Shown: positions 17,378 through 26,164 of the stretch, piece after piece
Layout: the number at the start of each line of letters is the position of its first letter
Numbering within the stretch: the first letter of the stretch is position 1
Source: Sphingomonadales bacterium
GTDB lineage: Bacteria > Pseudomonadota > Alphaproteobacteria > Sphingomonadales > Sphingomonadaceae
Assembly: GCA_016714795.1 (NCBI GenBank)
Contig: JADKCA010000005.1
Location: 248,001-312,000 of the forward strand
DNA length: 64,000 nucleotides
Direction of reading: 5' to 3'
Translations under genes and position numbers: made by a program
Notes under the pieces: generated by a model
Databases searched by the model: none
Seen by the model: only the letters and a program-made list of their open reading frames with translations
What the model was told of the DNA's origin: nothing

Positions 17378-18127
17378 TTACTCCTCCCCTTCTTCCTTAT
17401 CCTCTTCCTTGGCAGGCTGAGGGGCGGCCTTGGCCAGTTGGTCCTGCACCGATTGGGCAATCGCCGGATCGGTCGCAGGTGCGGGACCGGTCTTGCCCCA
17501 TGCGAGCAGCGCGGCCATCACGGCGGCGAAGCCGATGATGTGGGCAGAGCCGACAATCGGCGACAAAGTGCGGTTACCGCCCATCATGCGCTCCACCATG
17601 CGTTGCTTGGCCAGGAACTGGTGGCGCAGGGCTCCTGCAATGTGCAGCAGGAACAGCACCATGCCGATCTTGGTCATGATGACGTGCGATTCCTCGCCAA
17701 ATTCATGCAGGCCATGGCGCGAGGCTTCGGCCAGTCCGCCCAGCCCCGGAAAAGCGGGCCAATGGAACAGGCCGAACATGTCGATCGGTACGGTGAGCCG
17801 CCCGGTGGAGGATGCGATCCAGCCCGTGATGGGCGCGAGGATCATGAAGGCATAAAGGCCCAGATGTGCGGCCCCTGCCAGCCGCTGCGCCCAGCCGGAA
17901 TCGCCCACCGGCGTCACGCGAGGGGTGGCCGCCCGCACGCCGATGCGGACCAGCGTCAGCGCCAATATCGTCATGCCGATGGCCTTGTGGAACTGGATCA
18001 CGTCCAGCTGTTTCGGCCCTTTTGGCAAATGTTCCAGCGCCTCGCCCAGTCCGAACTGGAATGCGAGCGCCGCCGCGATCAGCCAGTGCAGAAGGATAGC
18101 GGATCCCGAATAGCGTTCCTGTGTCAT
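17378..18127 (-). CDS. Cytochrome b561 family protein
   Basis: A 249-residue diheme membrane cytochrome of the bacterial b561 (CybB) type, likely transferring electrons from ubiquinol in the inner membrane. Four transmembrane helices are visible with candidate heme histidines in ILLHWL, QFHKAIG, RHGLHEFGEESH and LLHIAGALRHQF. The N-terminus MTQERYSGSAILLHWL is classic. A C-terminal extension of about 70 residues adds a further hydrophobic segment and ends in an acidic tail (EEDKEEGEE). ATG 18127 is chosen; a longer open frame upstream lacks family similarity. Confidence 0.88.
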   Translation of the reverse strand: MTQERYSGSAILLHWLIAAALAFQFGLGEALEHLPKGPKQLDVIQFHKAIGMTILALTLVRIGVRAATPRVTPVGDSGWAQRLAGAAHLGLYAFMILAPITGWIASSTGRLTVPIDMFGLFHWPAFPGLGGLAEASRHGLHEFGEESHVIMTKIGMVLFLLHIAGALRHQFLAKQRMVERMMGGNRTLSPIVGSAHIIGFAAVMAALLAWGKTGPAPATDPAIAQSVQDQLAKAAPQPAKEEDKEEGEE

Positions 18128-18300
18128 CGACCCGGTTCCTTGTCGTGATAGTGTATCAACTTTTGTGTCTAGCCGATGATGGCGCAAAAGGGAAAGATAA
18201 AAGTGGCCGAAAGGCGCGTCACCAGCCCGTAACCACGTCCGATAACGCTCCTGCAACGCATGGTTCGTAGCGCCGTTTGCGGGAACGTGGAGCATGAACA

Positions 18301-18738
18301 ATGGAGACCAAACCATCCAAGCGGGTGGGCAATCAGGTGCGCATCCTGCATTATGAGAAAGAGCTGAAGATGCTGGTTCGGCAGCAGCTGGACCGGGTCG
18401 AACCCGGTCTGGTTGAAGCCGATGGCGGGCGTGAGCGGGAAGTGGCGAGCGGTCGTATCGATATCACCGCGCGCGACCGCTATGGCAATTTCGTGGTGAT
18501 CGAGCTGAAAGCCGGGCCGTGCCCGAATGGTGCGCTGGAACAGGTGCTGGCCTATTCAGCCGACATGGAAGCTGAAACCGGCGTCCCGTGCCGCGCGGTG
18601 CTGCTTGCCGCCGAATTCAGCCCTAGGCTGGAATCGGCGGCGAAGCGCGCACATGATGTGTTTCTGGTGCGTTATGCGCTCAGCGACATGGCGTGCTTTG
18701 CACCCGCCGAAACGCGCACCATCTGGCGCAACAGGTAG
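18301..18738 (+). CDS. RecB-like nuclease of the NucS C-terminal (DUF91) type
   Basis: A 145-residue protein consisting essentially of the NucS nuclease core: D54 in GRIDITARD, E68-L-K70 in VVIELKAG, and Q81 in LEQVLAYSADME make a complete D-ExK-Q active site. Full NucS/EndoMS mismatch endonucleases are about 220-250 residues with an N-terminal dimerisation and DNA-binding domain, which is absent here. The chemistry is therefore predictable (metal-dependent DNA cleavage), the substrate is not. The gene diverges from cytochrome b561 and converges on glutathione peroxidase one base after its end. Confidence 0.8.
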   Translation: METKPSKRVGNQVRILHYEKELKMLVRQQLDRVEPGLVEADGGREREVASGRIDITARDRYGNFVVIELKAGPCPNGALEQVLAYSADMEAETGVPCRAVLLAAEFSPRLESAAKRAHDVFLVRYALSDMACFAPAETRTIWRNR

Positions 18739-18739
18739 A

Positions 18740-19285
18740 TCAGGCCGCGAGTTGCGCCTCGATGGCGGCAAGCATCTCTGCATCGTCGGGCGCCGTGGTG
18801 GGGGCAAAGCGGCCGACCACAGCACCATCGCGCGCAATCAGGAATTTTTCGAAGTTCCAGAGAATTTCGGGCGCTTCATTGGGCGTCATGCCAAAGCCCT
18901 TGAGCCGCTCGCGGAACGGGCTCGCGTCATTGTCCGTATCCGGCTTGGCGCTGGTCAGCGCGGCATAGAGCGGGTGCTTCTCATCTCCGGTCACGGCGAT
19001 CTTTTCGAACATCGGGAAGCTCACCGAAAAGTTGGTGCGGCAGAATTCGGCAATCTCGTCATTGCTGCCCGGTTCCTGCGCGCCGAAATCATTGGCTGGA
19101 AAGCCCAGCACGGAAAAGCCCTTGTCCGCCAGCTTTTCATGCAGCGCTTCCAGTCCGTCATATTGCGGGGTGAGCCCGCATTTGGAGGCAACATTGACCA
19201 CCAGCAGCACCTTGCCCTTGTGATCGGCCAGGCTGGTGTCTGCGCCGGTGATGGTCTTCAGCGGAATGGCGGTCAGGTTGGTCAC
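18740..19285 (-). CDS. Glutathione peroxidase (thiol peroxidase, Cys type)
   Basis: A 181-residue thioredoxin-fold peroxidase that reduces hydrogen and lipid peroxides. The peroxidatic cysteine is C36 in NVASKCGLTPQY; the family Gln and Trp lie in GFPANDFGAQEPG and ILWNFEKFLI. Bacterial members of this kind usually use thioredoxin rather than glutathione. Length is slightly above the usual 160 because of a short C-terminal tail (DDAEMLAAIEAQLAA). No signal peptide is seen, so it should be cytoplasmic. It converges on the NucS-like gene. Confidence 0.92.
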   Translation of the reverse strand: MTNLTAIPLKTITGADTSLADHKGKVLLVVNVASKCGLTPQYDGLEALHEKLADKGFSVLGFPANDFGAQEPGSNDEIAEFCRTNFSVSFPMFEKIAVTGDEKHPLYAALTSAKPDTDNDASPFRERLKGFGMTPNEAPEILWNFEKFLIARDGAVVGRFAPTTAPDDAEMLAAIEAQLAA

Positions 19286-19335
19286 GGGAATCTCCTCTGT
19301 GCTATGTAGAATGAGGTGTGGCGCAAAGCGGGCGA

Positions 19336-19932
19336 TCAGGCAACCGGTCTGCGCGCGCGCAGCGCCTGCGCGAGCGTGCCATCATCCAGATAATCCAGCT
19401 CGCCCCCCACAGGCAGGCCGTGCGCCAGCTGGGTGACGCGCACGGGGAAGCGTTCGATCCGGTCCGCAATATAGTGCGCGGTGGTCTGCCCCTCCAGCGT
19501 GGCATTCATGGCGAGCACCACTTCGTCAATGCCGCCCGCTTCGATCCGGCGGACGAGCAGGTCGATCGTCAGGTCTTCGGGCCGCACGCCCTCCAGCGAG
19601 GAGAGCCGCCCGCCCAGCACATGGAATTTTCCGGGGAAGAGGCGTGAGCGTTCAAGCGCCCAGAGGTCCGCCACATCCTCCACCACGCACAGCATCCGTG
19701 CGTCGCGTCGCGTGTCTGCGCAGACGCCGCATGGATCGCTGGTGTCCACATTGCCGCAGATGCCACAGGTGGAGAGCCGCTCCCCCACTTGCTCAAGCGC
19801 GCGTTGCAGCGGGATCAGCGCGGTTTCCCGCTTTTTCAGCAGATGCAGCACCGCGCGCCGGGCAGAGCGTGGTCCCAGCCCCGGCAGGCGGGAAAGCGCC
19901 TGCACCAATGTTTCAATGTCCTGACTGGCCAT
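19336..19932 (-). CDS. recR: Recombination protein RecR
   Basis: A 198-residue partner of RecF and RecO in loading RecA on gapped DNA. The sequence has the N-terminal helix-hairpin-helix (RLPGLGPRSARRAVLHLL), a C4 zinc finger (CGICGNVDTSDPCGVC), and a Toprim domain starting at MLCVVEDVADLWALE. Length matches the family. ATG 19932 gives the expected MASQDIETL start. It diverges from fmt across 81 bp. The dnaX-ybaB genes that often precede recR are not here. Confidence 0.95.
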   Translation of the reverse strand: MASQDIETLVQALSRLPGLGPRSARRAVLHLLKKRETALIPLQRALEQVGERLSTCGICGNVDTSDPCGVCADTRRDARMLCVVEDVADLWALERSRLFPGKFHVLGGRLSSLEGVRPEDLTIDLLVRRIEAGGIDEVVLAMNATLEGQTTAHYIADRIERFPVRVTQLAHGLPVGGELDYLDDGTLAQALRARRPVA

Positions 19933-20013
19933 GATGCGGGCATACGCATTTGCATGGCGCGCGCCAATGGGCTTCTCTAAAGGAGCGCAAAGCATCAACC
20001 AACGGACACTGCC

Positions 20014-20928
20014 ATGCGCATCATCTTCATGGGAACGCCGGACTTTGCCGTGCCCAGCCTCAATGCGCTGGTGGCTGCAGGTCATGCGGTGTGTGCAGTC
20101 TACACGCAGCCGCCGCGTCGCGCGGGACGGGGCAAGGCGTTGCAGCCGACCGCCGTCCATCTGCGTGCCGAGGAACTGGGGCTGGACGTGCGCCATCCCG
20201 CCTCTCTGAAAGGCGCGGATGAGCAGGCGACCTTTGCCGCACTCAACGCCGATGTCGCGGTGGTGGCAGCCTATGGCCTGATCCTGCCGCAGGCCGTGCT
20301 GGATGCGCCGCGTGAAGGCTGCATCAACGTGCATGGATCCCTCTTGCCGCGCTGGCGCGGGGCGGCCCCGGTGCAGCGCGCGATTCTGGCGGGGGACGCA
20401 GAGACGGGCGTGACCATCATGCAGATGGAGGCGGGGCTCGATACCGGGCCGATGCGTGGCATTGTGCGGACGCCGGTAGACGGAAAGACCGGCAGTGCGC
20501 TGATGATGGAACTGGCCGATCTGGGGGCGGCGCTGCTGGTGCAGGTGCTGGCCGATCTGCCTGCCTATCCGCCGCAGACCCAGCCGGACGACGGCGTGAC
20601 CTATGCTGCCAAGATCGACAAGAGCGAAACGCGGATCGATTTCCTCACCAGCGCCGTGCAGGTCGAACGTCAGGTCCGCGCGTTTGCGCCCATGGCCTTT
20701 TTCGAACTGGCAGGCGAACGCTTCCGCGTGCTGGAGGCAGAGGCGCTGCCGCCCGATGCCGCGCTCGGCGGCGTCGCGCCGGGCACGGTGCTGAATGAAG
20801 ACCTCGCCATCGCCTGCAACCCTGGCGCGATCCGCGTCACCCGCATCCAGCGCGCGGGCAAGAGCGCGATGAGCGCGGGCGAATTGCTGCGCGGCTTTGC
20901 GATTACGGCGGGGACACGGCTGGGATGA
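20014..20928 (+). CDS. fmt: Methionyl-tRNA formyltransferase
   Basis: A 304-residue enzyme that formylates initiator methionyl-tRNA using 10-formyltetrahydrofolate. Visible are MRIIFMGTPDFAVPSL, the catalytic INVHGSLLPRWRGAAPVQRAI loop in pieces (INVHGSLLPRWRG and APVQRAIL), and TGVTIMQME. The C-terminal tRNA-binding OB-like domain is complete. The stop codon overlaps the truA start (ATGA), so the two are co-translated. A def gene, often found just before fmt in alphaproteobacteria, is missing from the 81-bp gap to recR. Confidence 0.96.
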   Translation: MRIIFMGTPDFAVPSLNALVAAGHAVCAVYTQPPRRAGRGKALQPTAVHLRAEELGLDVRHPASLKGADEQATFAALNADVAVVAAYGLILPQAVLDAPREGCINVHGSLLPRWRGAAPVQRAILAGDAETGVTIMQMEAGLDTGPMRGIVRTPVDGKTGSALMMELADLGAALLVQVLADLPAYPPQTQPDDGVTYAAKIDKSETRIDFLTSAVQVERQVRAFAPMAFFELAGERFRVLEAEALPPDAALGGVAPGTVLNEDLAIACNPGAIRVTRIQRAGKSAMSAGELLRGFAITAGTRLG

Positions 20929-21668
20929 CCCGCTTCCGCCTCATCGTCGAATTTGATGGCAGGCCCTATATGGGCTGGCAACGGCAGGCGCATGGCCCCA
21001 GCGTGCAGCAGGCGATCGAGGACGCGATCGAGGCTGTCACGGGGGAGCCAGCCGTGCTCCACGCGGCGGGCCGCACCGATGCCGGCGTTCATGGTCTGGC
21101 GATGAGCGCGCATGTCGATGTGGAAACCGGGCTCACGCCTTTCCGTCTGATGGGCGGTATCAACGCCAAATTGCGTCCGCAGCCTGTCGCCATTCTGGCG
21201 TGCGACGCGGTGGCTGAGGATTGGCATGCGCGCTTTTCGTGCCTCGGCCGGCGCTATGTCTATCGCATCGTCAATCGCCGCGCGCCGCTCGCGCTCGATC
21301 AGGGGCGGGCGTGGCGCGTGACGCAACCGCTCGATGCCGATGCGATGCACGCGGCCGCGCAGCGCTTGCTGGGCCTGCATGATTTCACCACCTTCCGCTC
21401 GGCCCATTGTCAGGCCGCGAGCCCCGTCAAATCGCTCGACGAACTGCGCGTGGAGCAGGATGGAGAGCGGATTGCCGTCCATGCCGCGGCGCGCTCCTTC
21501 CTCCATCATCAGGTGCGCTCGATGGTCGGCTGCCTCGTCTGGGTGGGGCAGGGCAAATGGAGCGCGGATGATCTGCAAGCGGCTCTGGAAGCGCGCAATC
21601 GCGCCGCCCTCGGCTTCAACGCGCCGCCGGACGGGCTGTATTTTGTGGAAGCGCGGTATCCGGGGTGA
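20925..21668 (+). CDS. truA: tRNA pseudouridine(38-40) synthase TruA
   Basis: A 247-residue enzyme that makes pseudouridine at positions 38-40 of the tRNA anticodon stem. The catalytic aspartate is D52 in the invariant AGRTDAGVHG. RFSCLGRRYVYRI, FTTFRSAHCQAASPVK and FLHHQVRSMVG are further family stretches. It overlaps fmt by four bases (ATGA), and convergent transcription with the next gene leaves only six bases. Confidence 0.96.
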   Translation: MTRFRLIVEFDGRPYMGWQRQAHGPSVQQAIEDAIEAVTGEPAVLHAAGRTDAGVHGLAMSAHVDVETGLTPFRLMGGINAKLRPQPVAILACDAVAEDWHARFSCLGRRYVYRIVNRRAPLALDQGRAWRVTQPLDADAMHAAAQRLLGLHDFTTFRSAHCQAASPVKSLDELRVEQDGERIAVHAAARSFLHHQVRSMVGCLVWVGQGKWSADDLQAALEARNRAALGFNAPPDGLYFVEARYPG

Positions 21669-21674
21669 GTGGCA

Positions 21675-22211
21675 TTAGATCCGGCAGTCCTCCACCACGC
21701 GCCCCACTTCCGCCCAGTTTGGAATCACCAGATTGGGTCGCCCGGCGAGCGTAGCCAGGAATTTTCCGCGGCTGAAAGCCATGGCGTCCAGATGCGGTTC
21801 CTTCGGGTCCAGCTCGATCGCGACATAGGGTGGCGTGGCGCCGGTGCGGCGCACCGTGAAGGTCTTGCGGCCTGAGCTGGTGTAGATCGTCATCCCCACA
21901 CTGTCTGCGTTCCAAACCTCTCCGGCGCGCGACATGAAGATACGGCGGCGGGGCTTGTCGCAGCGGAGCATGAACAGCGCATCACGCCCCGCCTCTCCGA
22001 ACAGGGCAATCGAGCCGCGCTCATCCTGCCGGTACACCCATTCGCCCTTATCTGCGTACATGTCCGCCCATTGGCCTGTAACAGGCTGTTCGGGCGCAAC
22101 CGGTGGCGGCGATGCTATGGTTGGTGGCGCTGCCGGGGCCGGACGCGGCGCAGGGGCCGGAGGTGGTGCAGAGCAGGCGGCCAGCAACAGAAAGGGCAGG
22201 AGTCGGCGCAT
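21675..22211 (-). CDS. Proline-rich lipoprotein, unknown
   Basis: A 178-residue protein with a short lipoprotein signal (MRRLLPFLLLAAC, lipobox LLAAC) followed by a proline- and alanine-rich linker of about 30 residues, then a globular domain with WVYRQDERGSIALFG and LRCDKPRRRIFMSR. The layout suggests an outer-membrane or periplasmic lipoprotein with a flexible tether. No family is recognised. It is transcribed towards truA and away from the MFS gene. Confidence 0.7.
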   Translation of the reverse strand: MRRLLPFLLLAACSAPPPAPAPRPAPAAPPTIASPPPVAPEQPVTGQWADMYADKGEWVYRQDERGSIALFGEAGRDALFMLRCDKPRRRIFMSRAGEVWNADSVGMTIYTSSGRKTFTVRRTGATPPYVAIELDPKEPHLDAMAFSRGKFLATLAGRPNLVIPNWAEVGRVVEDCRI

Positions 22212-22336
22212 AAGCCCGTGATGCGCGCCTTTGCCGCCGCTGACAACAGGGTGAGTGGCCTCTTAACCACTTGCCGCCGCACCAGCACACCGGCATAGCT
22301 TTGCACCAGACATCAATCAGGGGGAGAAGGCCCGCC

Positions 22337-23611
22337 ATGGGCATCACGCGCAAGCGGTTCATTTCGATCATCGGCGGGTCTGCGGGCAATCTGGTCGAAT
22401 GGTATGACTGGTTCGCCTATGCCTCGTTTGCGATCTATTTCGCGCCGGTCTTTTTCCCCAAGGGTGATCCCACAGCGCAGCTGCTCAACACGGCGGCGGT
22501 GTTTGCCGTCGGCTTCGTCGTCCGCCCCATCGGCGCGTGGCTGATGGGACGCTATGCTGACAGCCATGGACGCAAGGCGGGGCTTTCGCTCTCGGTGGCT
22601 CTCATGTTCGGCGGCTCGTTGCTGCTGGCCGCCGCCCCCACTTATGCCCATGTCGGCATCTGGGCACCGGTCACGCTGCTTGTCGCGCGCATGATGCAGG
22701 GCCTGTCTTTGGGCGGTGAATATGGGGCGAGCGCCACCTATCTCTCTGAAATGGCGCCGCGCCAGAATCGCGGCTTCTGGGCGAGCTTCCAATATATGAC
22801 GCTCTGCGGCGGGCAGTTGTGCGCCATTGCCGTTGCGGTTGTGCTTCAGGGCTTCATGAGCGAGGCCGAGCTGACGGCTTGGGGCTGGCGCATTCCGTTC
22901 GTGATCGGCGCGCTGCTGGCGCTGGGCGTCTATATTCTGCGCCGCAATCTGGCTGAAACCGCGTCGTTTGAGGCCATGGCCAAGGACCGTCCCAAATCCA
23001 CCGCGCGCGCGCTGTGGGACGGGCATCGGCGCGAAAGCATCCTCGTGGGGATGCTGTCCGCAGGCGGGGGCCTGTCTGCCTATACCTATACCAGTTACAT
23101 GCAGAAATATCTGTTCAACACGGTCGGCTTTTCAAAGGCGACCGCGACCTACATCATCGGCGCGGCCTTGCTGTGGTTCACCGCGATGCAGCCGGTATTC
23201 GGTGCGCTGGCAGACCGCTACGGGCGCAAGCCGATGCTGCTGATCTTCGGGCTGGGCGGTTCAATGGCGGCCATCCCCGTGTTCATGACGCTGGAAAAAA
23301 CCACATCGCCTGTCATGGCTGCACTGCTGATCATGATCCCGCTGACGCTGCAAAGCGGGTACAGCGCCAACAATGCGCTGGTGAAGGCAGAGTTGTTTCC
23401 CGCGCATATTCGCGGGCTGGGCGTGGCTCTGCCCTATGCCATCGGCAATGCACTATTTGCAGGCACGCTGGAGATGATCGCGCTGTCGCTCAAGGATGCG
23501 GGGGTGGAGCGGCTCTTTTACGTCTATGTTGCGGTGGTGATTGCCATGGCCGGAGTCGCGACGATCCTGCTGCCCGAAACCAGAGACATGAGCCTGATCG
23601 AAGAAGATTGA
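22337..23611 (+). CDS. MHS-family major facilitator transporter (dicarboxylate/betaine permease type)
   Basis: A 424-residue, twelve-helix proton symporter of the metabolite:H+ symporter family, which includes KgtP and ProP. Signatures are NLVEWYDWFAYASFAIYF in helix 1, RPIGAWLMGRYADSHGRK in the 2-3 loop, GLSLGGEYGAS in helix 4 and a second DRYGRK in loop 8-9. The substrate cannot be told from sequence; alpha-ketoglutarate or another organic acid is plausible. ATG 22337 is chosen because GGGGAGAAGG lies six bases upstream; an earlier in-frame start adds a poorly conserved 22 residues. The following DUF2855 gene begins 20 bp later. Confidence 0.88.
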   Translation: MGITRKRFISIIGGSAGNLVEWYDWFAYASFAIYFAPVFFPKGDPTAQLLNTAAVFAVGFVVRPIGAWLMGRYADSHGRKAGLSLSVALMFGGSLLLAAAPTYAHVGIWAPVTLLVARMMQGLSLGGEYGASATYLSEMAPRQNRGFWASFQYMTLCGGQLCAIAVAVVLQGFMSEAELTAWGWRIPFVIGALLALGVYILRRNLAETASFEAMAKDRPKSTARALWDGHRRESILVGMLSAGGGLSAYTYTSYMQKYLFNTVGFSKATATYIIGAALLWFTAMQPVFGALADRYGRKPMLLIFGLGGSMAAIPVFMTLEKTTSPVMAALLIMIPLTLQSGYSANNALVKAELFPAHIRGLGVALPYAIGNALFAGTLEMIALSLKDAGVERLFYVYVAVVIAMAGVATILLPETRDMSLIEED

Positions 23612-23631
23612 GAGCATCAAAGGAGAGTTCC

Positions 23632-24702
23632 ATGCCCACCATTCAGGTCAACAAATCCGCCCTGTCCGAAACCCGCAGCGTGGAAGACGCGCTCCTGCCG
23701 CTCGCCGATGGCGCGGTGCGGCTGAAGGTGGAGAGCTTTGCCGTCACCGCCAACAACGTCACCTATGCCGTGATCGGAGACATGTTCGGATATTGGAACT
23801 TCTTCCCCGCGCCCGAAGGCTGGGGCGTGGTGCCGATGTGGGGCCATGCGGTGGTGGAGGCCTCCAACTGCGCCGGGATTGAACCGGGCGAGCGCGTTTA
23901 CGGCTATCTGCCGATGGGCAGCCATCTGGATGTGGTGCCGCAAGACATCAGCGTCGGCCAGTTCCGCGATGCGACCGCGCACCGCCAGCCCATGGCGATC
24001 TTCTACAATCTCTATTCGCGCCTTGCCGCCGATCCGGAACATGACCCCGCGCATGAGGCCGAACGCATGATCTTCGGCCCGCTGTTCAAGACGGGCTTCC
24101 TGATTGCTGCCATGTTCGTGCGCGAAGGCTGGTTTGGCGCGGAACAGGCGGTACTGACCAGCGCCTCATCCAAGACCGCGCTCGCGCTCGCCTCCTCGAT
24201 GCGCGATGCTGCGCCGGGAGTGGCGCGCATCGGGCTCACTTCGGCGCGTAATATAGCGTTTGTGAAGGGCAGCGGCCTGTACGATCAGGTGTTCAGCTAT
24301 GATGATGTGGCCGCTCTGCCGCAGCGTCCGTCGGTTTCGGTCGATTTTGCGGGCAACGCTGCTGTGTTGCGCGCGGTGCATGAAGGGCTGGGACACCATT
24401 TGACCTATAGCTGCACTGTGGGGGCCACGCATGTCGATGCGCGCGGGGGAGCAGGCGAACCGCTCCCCGGCCCGACGCCGACGCTCTTCTTCGCGCCCAC
24501 CGAAGCGGCAGACGCGATCAAGGCACTGGGGCCGAAGGGTTTTGCCGAAGCGGTGGGCAAGGCTTGGGTGAACTTCCTCTATGCCGTCAAAGGCACGATC
24601 CGCACGGACGAGCGCGACGGGCTGGACGCGGCAGCAGCGGCCTATCGCGATACGCTGGCCGGAGTGGCTGATCCGGCGGTGGGGATTGTCGTGCGGGTGT
24701 AG
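23632..24702 (+). CDS. DUF2855 family protein (quinone-reductase-like MDR relative)
   Basis: A 356-residue protein of a poorly studied family distantly related to medium-chain dehydrogenases and quinone oxidoreductases. MWGHAVVEASNCAGIEPGERVYGYLPMG resembles the GroES-like part in two stretches, and LTSASSKTALALA the nucleotide-binding turn. No zinc-binding cysteine cluster is seen. AGGAGAG precedes ATG 23632. It lies 20 bp after the MHS transporter and probably shares its transcript, so it may act on the imported compound. Confidence 0.8.
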   Translation: MPTIQVNKSALSETRSVEDALLPLADGAVRLKVESFAVTANNVTYAVIGDMFGYWNFFPAPEGWGVVPMWGHAVVEASNCAGIEPGERVYGYLPMGSHLDVVPQDISVGQFRDATAHRQPMAIFYNLYSRLAADPEHDPAHEAERMIFGPLFKTGFLIAAMFVREGWFGAEQAVLTSASSKTALALASSMRDAAPGVARIGLTSARNIAFVKGSGLYDQVFSYDDVAALPQRPSVSVDFAGNAAVLRAVHEGLGHHLTYSCTVGATHVDARGGAGEPLPGPTPTLFFAPTEAADAIKALGPKGFAEAVGKAWVNFLYAVKGTIRTDERDGLDAAAAAYRDTLAGVADPAVGIVVRV

Positions 24703-24806
24703 GGCGAATCTGGAAACCCTGCACTCTGGCGTAGGCCGGAGCCTTGCGTCAAAGGTTGCAGGCCTTTTTTGTTCAGGGCTTCGGAACAAGTCCGGAGCAC
24801 AGGAAT

Positions 24807-25292
24807 TCAAAACACCCCCATCGCCAGTCCCGCTCCCATCAGCGCGCCCAAGTCCCGGCAGCGGGCCAGATCGCGCTCCGCAATCACTTTGGGGGCTGCA
24901 ATCGCGTCTGCCGACTGTGCGCCGGTCAGCACGATCAGTGGTTCGGCCACGGGCTTGAGCCGCCACCCGGTACAAATTCGGGCGATTTGCCGCGCCGCTC
25001 CTTCGCCATTCGATCCGGCGCAGATCATCGCGGCATAGGGCCGCGCTTCGATCTGTCCCAGCAGCGGATAATAGCAGCGATCAAAAAACTCTTTCATCGC
25101 GCCCGACATGCTGGCGAGATTTTCGGGGCAAGCGAACAGATAGCCATCCGCCGCCAGCAGGTCAGCGGGGGTTGCGTCATGTGCACGCTGGAGCACCACT
25201 TCGGCCTCGTCAGAGGCTCCGGCAAATGCCGCCTGCGCCATGGCTTCGCTGCCGCCGGTGCGGCTATACCAGATGATGAGCAAGCGGGCCAT
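24807..25292 (-). CDS. Flavodoxin-like / NAD(P)H-dependent FMN reductase family protein
   Basis: A 161-residue flavodoxin-fold protein. The FMN phosphate loop is IIWYSRTGGSEAMAQ at the N-terminus; FACPENLASMSGAMKEFFDRC matches the second flavin loop in which substrates of this family stack. It is likely to bind FMN in the cytoplasm; whether it is an electron carrier or a reductase is not clear. It ends ten bases before the next gene on the same strand begins (25303), with that gene lying upstream. Confidence 0.8.
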   Translation of the reverse strand: MARLLIIWYSRTGGSEAMAQAAFAGASDEAEVVLQRAHDATPADLLAADGYLFACPENLASMSGAMKEFFDRCYYPLLGQIEARPYAAMICAGSNGEGAARQIARICTGWRLKPVAEPLIVLTGAQSADAIAAPKVIAERDLARCRDLGALMGAGLAMGVF

Positions 25293-25302
25293 GACTGCCG
25301 CC

Positions 25303-26157
25303 TTATCGGGGCATGGCGGGCGGCGTGCCGGACGGGGGCACTGTCGCCAGAAACCGGGCGCAAACCGATGAGCAACTCTGGTCTTGCAGGACGGCCCTGA
25401 TCTTCAGAAAGTCGGAGCGGAACGCGGGGGGCACCTTGCTGGCCAGCACGTTCATTTTCCGGACGGCCTGTTGGCGCGCTGCGGGAATGGAAAAGCCGAC
25501 GGCAGCGGGTGCATATTTGAGCGCGGCATCAATCGCCATCCGGCTATTCTCTGGCGTTGATCCGGGAACAAGCGGCTGCGTGGCCAGCCCGAACACGGTG
25601 TTGATCAGACCTGTGCCGGTCTTTTCGAGCCCGGCACGGCGTATGCTGGTGAACTCTTCCGGCTTCAGCCCTTCAGCAAAGCGGGCCATGAACGGCAGAT
25701 GCGCGGTCAAGCAGTGGAGGTTGGCCACGGTCAGTCGCACAGTCTCATTCTGATAGGCCAACGCATTGCGCTGTGTGGCGGCTTGCAGAAGCAGGGCCAG
25801 TTGTGCGTCGGTCATGCCCGGCTTTTTCAGGCCGGCGGTTCCCACAAACATGTGCTTGACGGTCGCTTCGTTGAGCGGTGCACATATGGTATCGAACGTT
25901 GCCATCCCGTCCACCGGGAAAGCCTCGGTGCCGAACACCGCTATCGTTTCACGCACAATTTCATAACGGGCACGTTGGGCCGGATGGACAAAGGGCGGCG
26001 GGGCGGTGACGGCCTTGATCGTCCCCAAGCCCGCGTTGATTTCATTGATCGCAGTGGTGAACCGCTCGCGCGGGGTCGCCTCGGCCTGCGCCATGCCGGA
26101 CCAGCACAGCAACAGGGGAACCAGATGGGCCATGAGGCGACCCCGACGCAGCGTCAT
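25303..26157 (-). CDS. Exported protein of unknown function
   Basis: A 284-residue protein with a signal peptide (MTLRRGRLMAHLVPLLLCWSGMAQA). The mature chain is helical-looking, with FTTAINEINAGLGTIK, DGMATFDTICAPLNEAT, and a C-terminal Cys pair (DQSCSSVCARF). No recognised domain. ATG 26157 gives a signal peptide with a positive n-region; ATG 26133 would also leave a signal-like segment. It follows the acyl-CoA dehydrogenase gene by only seven bases, so it belongs to that operon and may act on its substrates, which is inference from position only. Confidence 0.65.
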   Translation of the reverse strand: MTLRRGRLMAHLVPLLLCWSGMAQAEATPRERFTTAINEINAGLGTIKAVTAPPPFVHPAQRARYEIVRETIAVFGTEAFPVDGMATFDTICAPLNEATVKHMFVGTAGLKKPGMTDAQLALLLQAATQRNALAYQNETVRLTVANLHCLTAHLPFMARFAEGLKPEEFTSIRRAGLEKTGTGLINTVFGLATQPLVPGSTPENSRMAIDAALKYAPAAVGFSIPAARQQAVRKMNVLASKVPPAFRSDFLKIRAVLQDQSCSSVCARFLATVPPSGTPPAMPR

Positions 26158-26164
26158 AACCGCC

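Noticed and set aside
19933..20013. A def (peptide deformylase) gene between recR and fmt
   Set aside because: Expected in many relatives, but the gap is only 81 bp and holds no such sequence.
24750..24785. Terminator after the DUF2855 gene (AGGCC..GGCCTTTTTT)
   Set aside because: The stem would have only five pairs and a loop of more than 20 bases; too weak to annotate.
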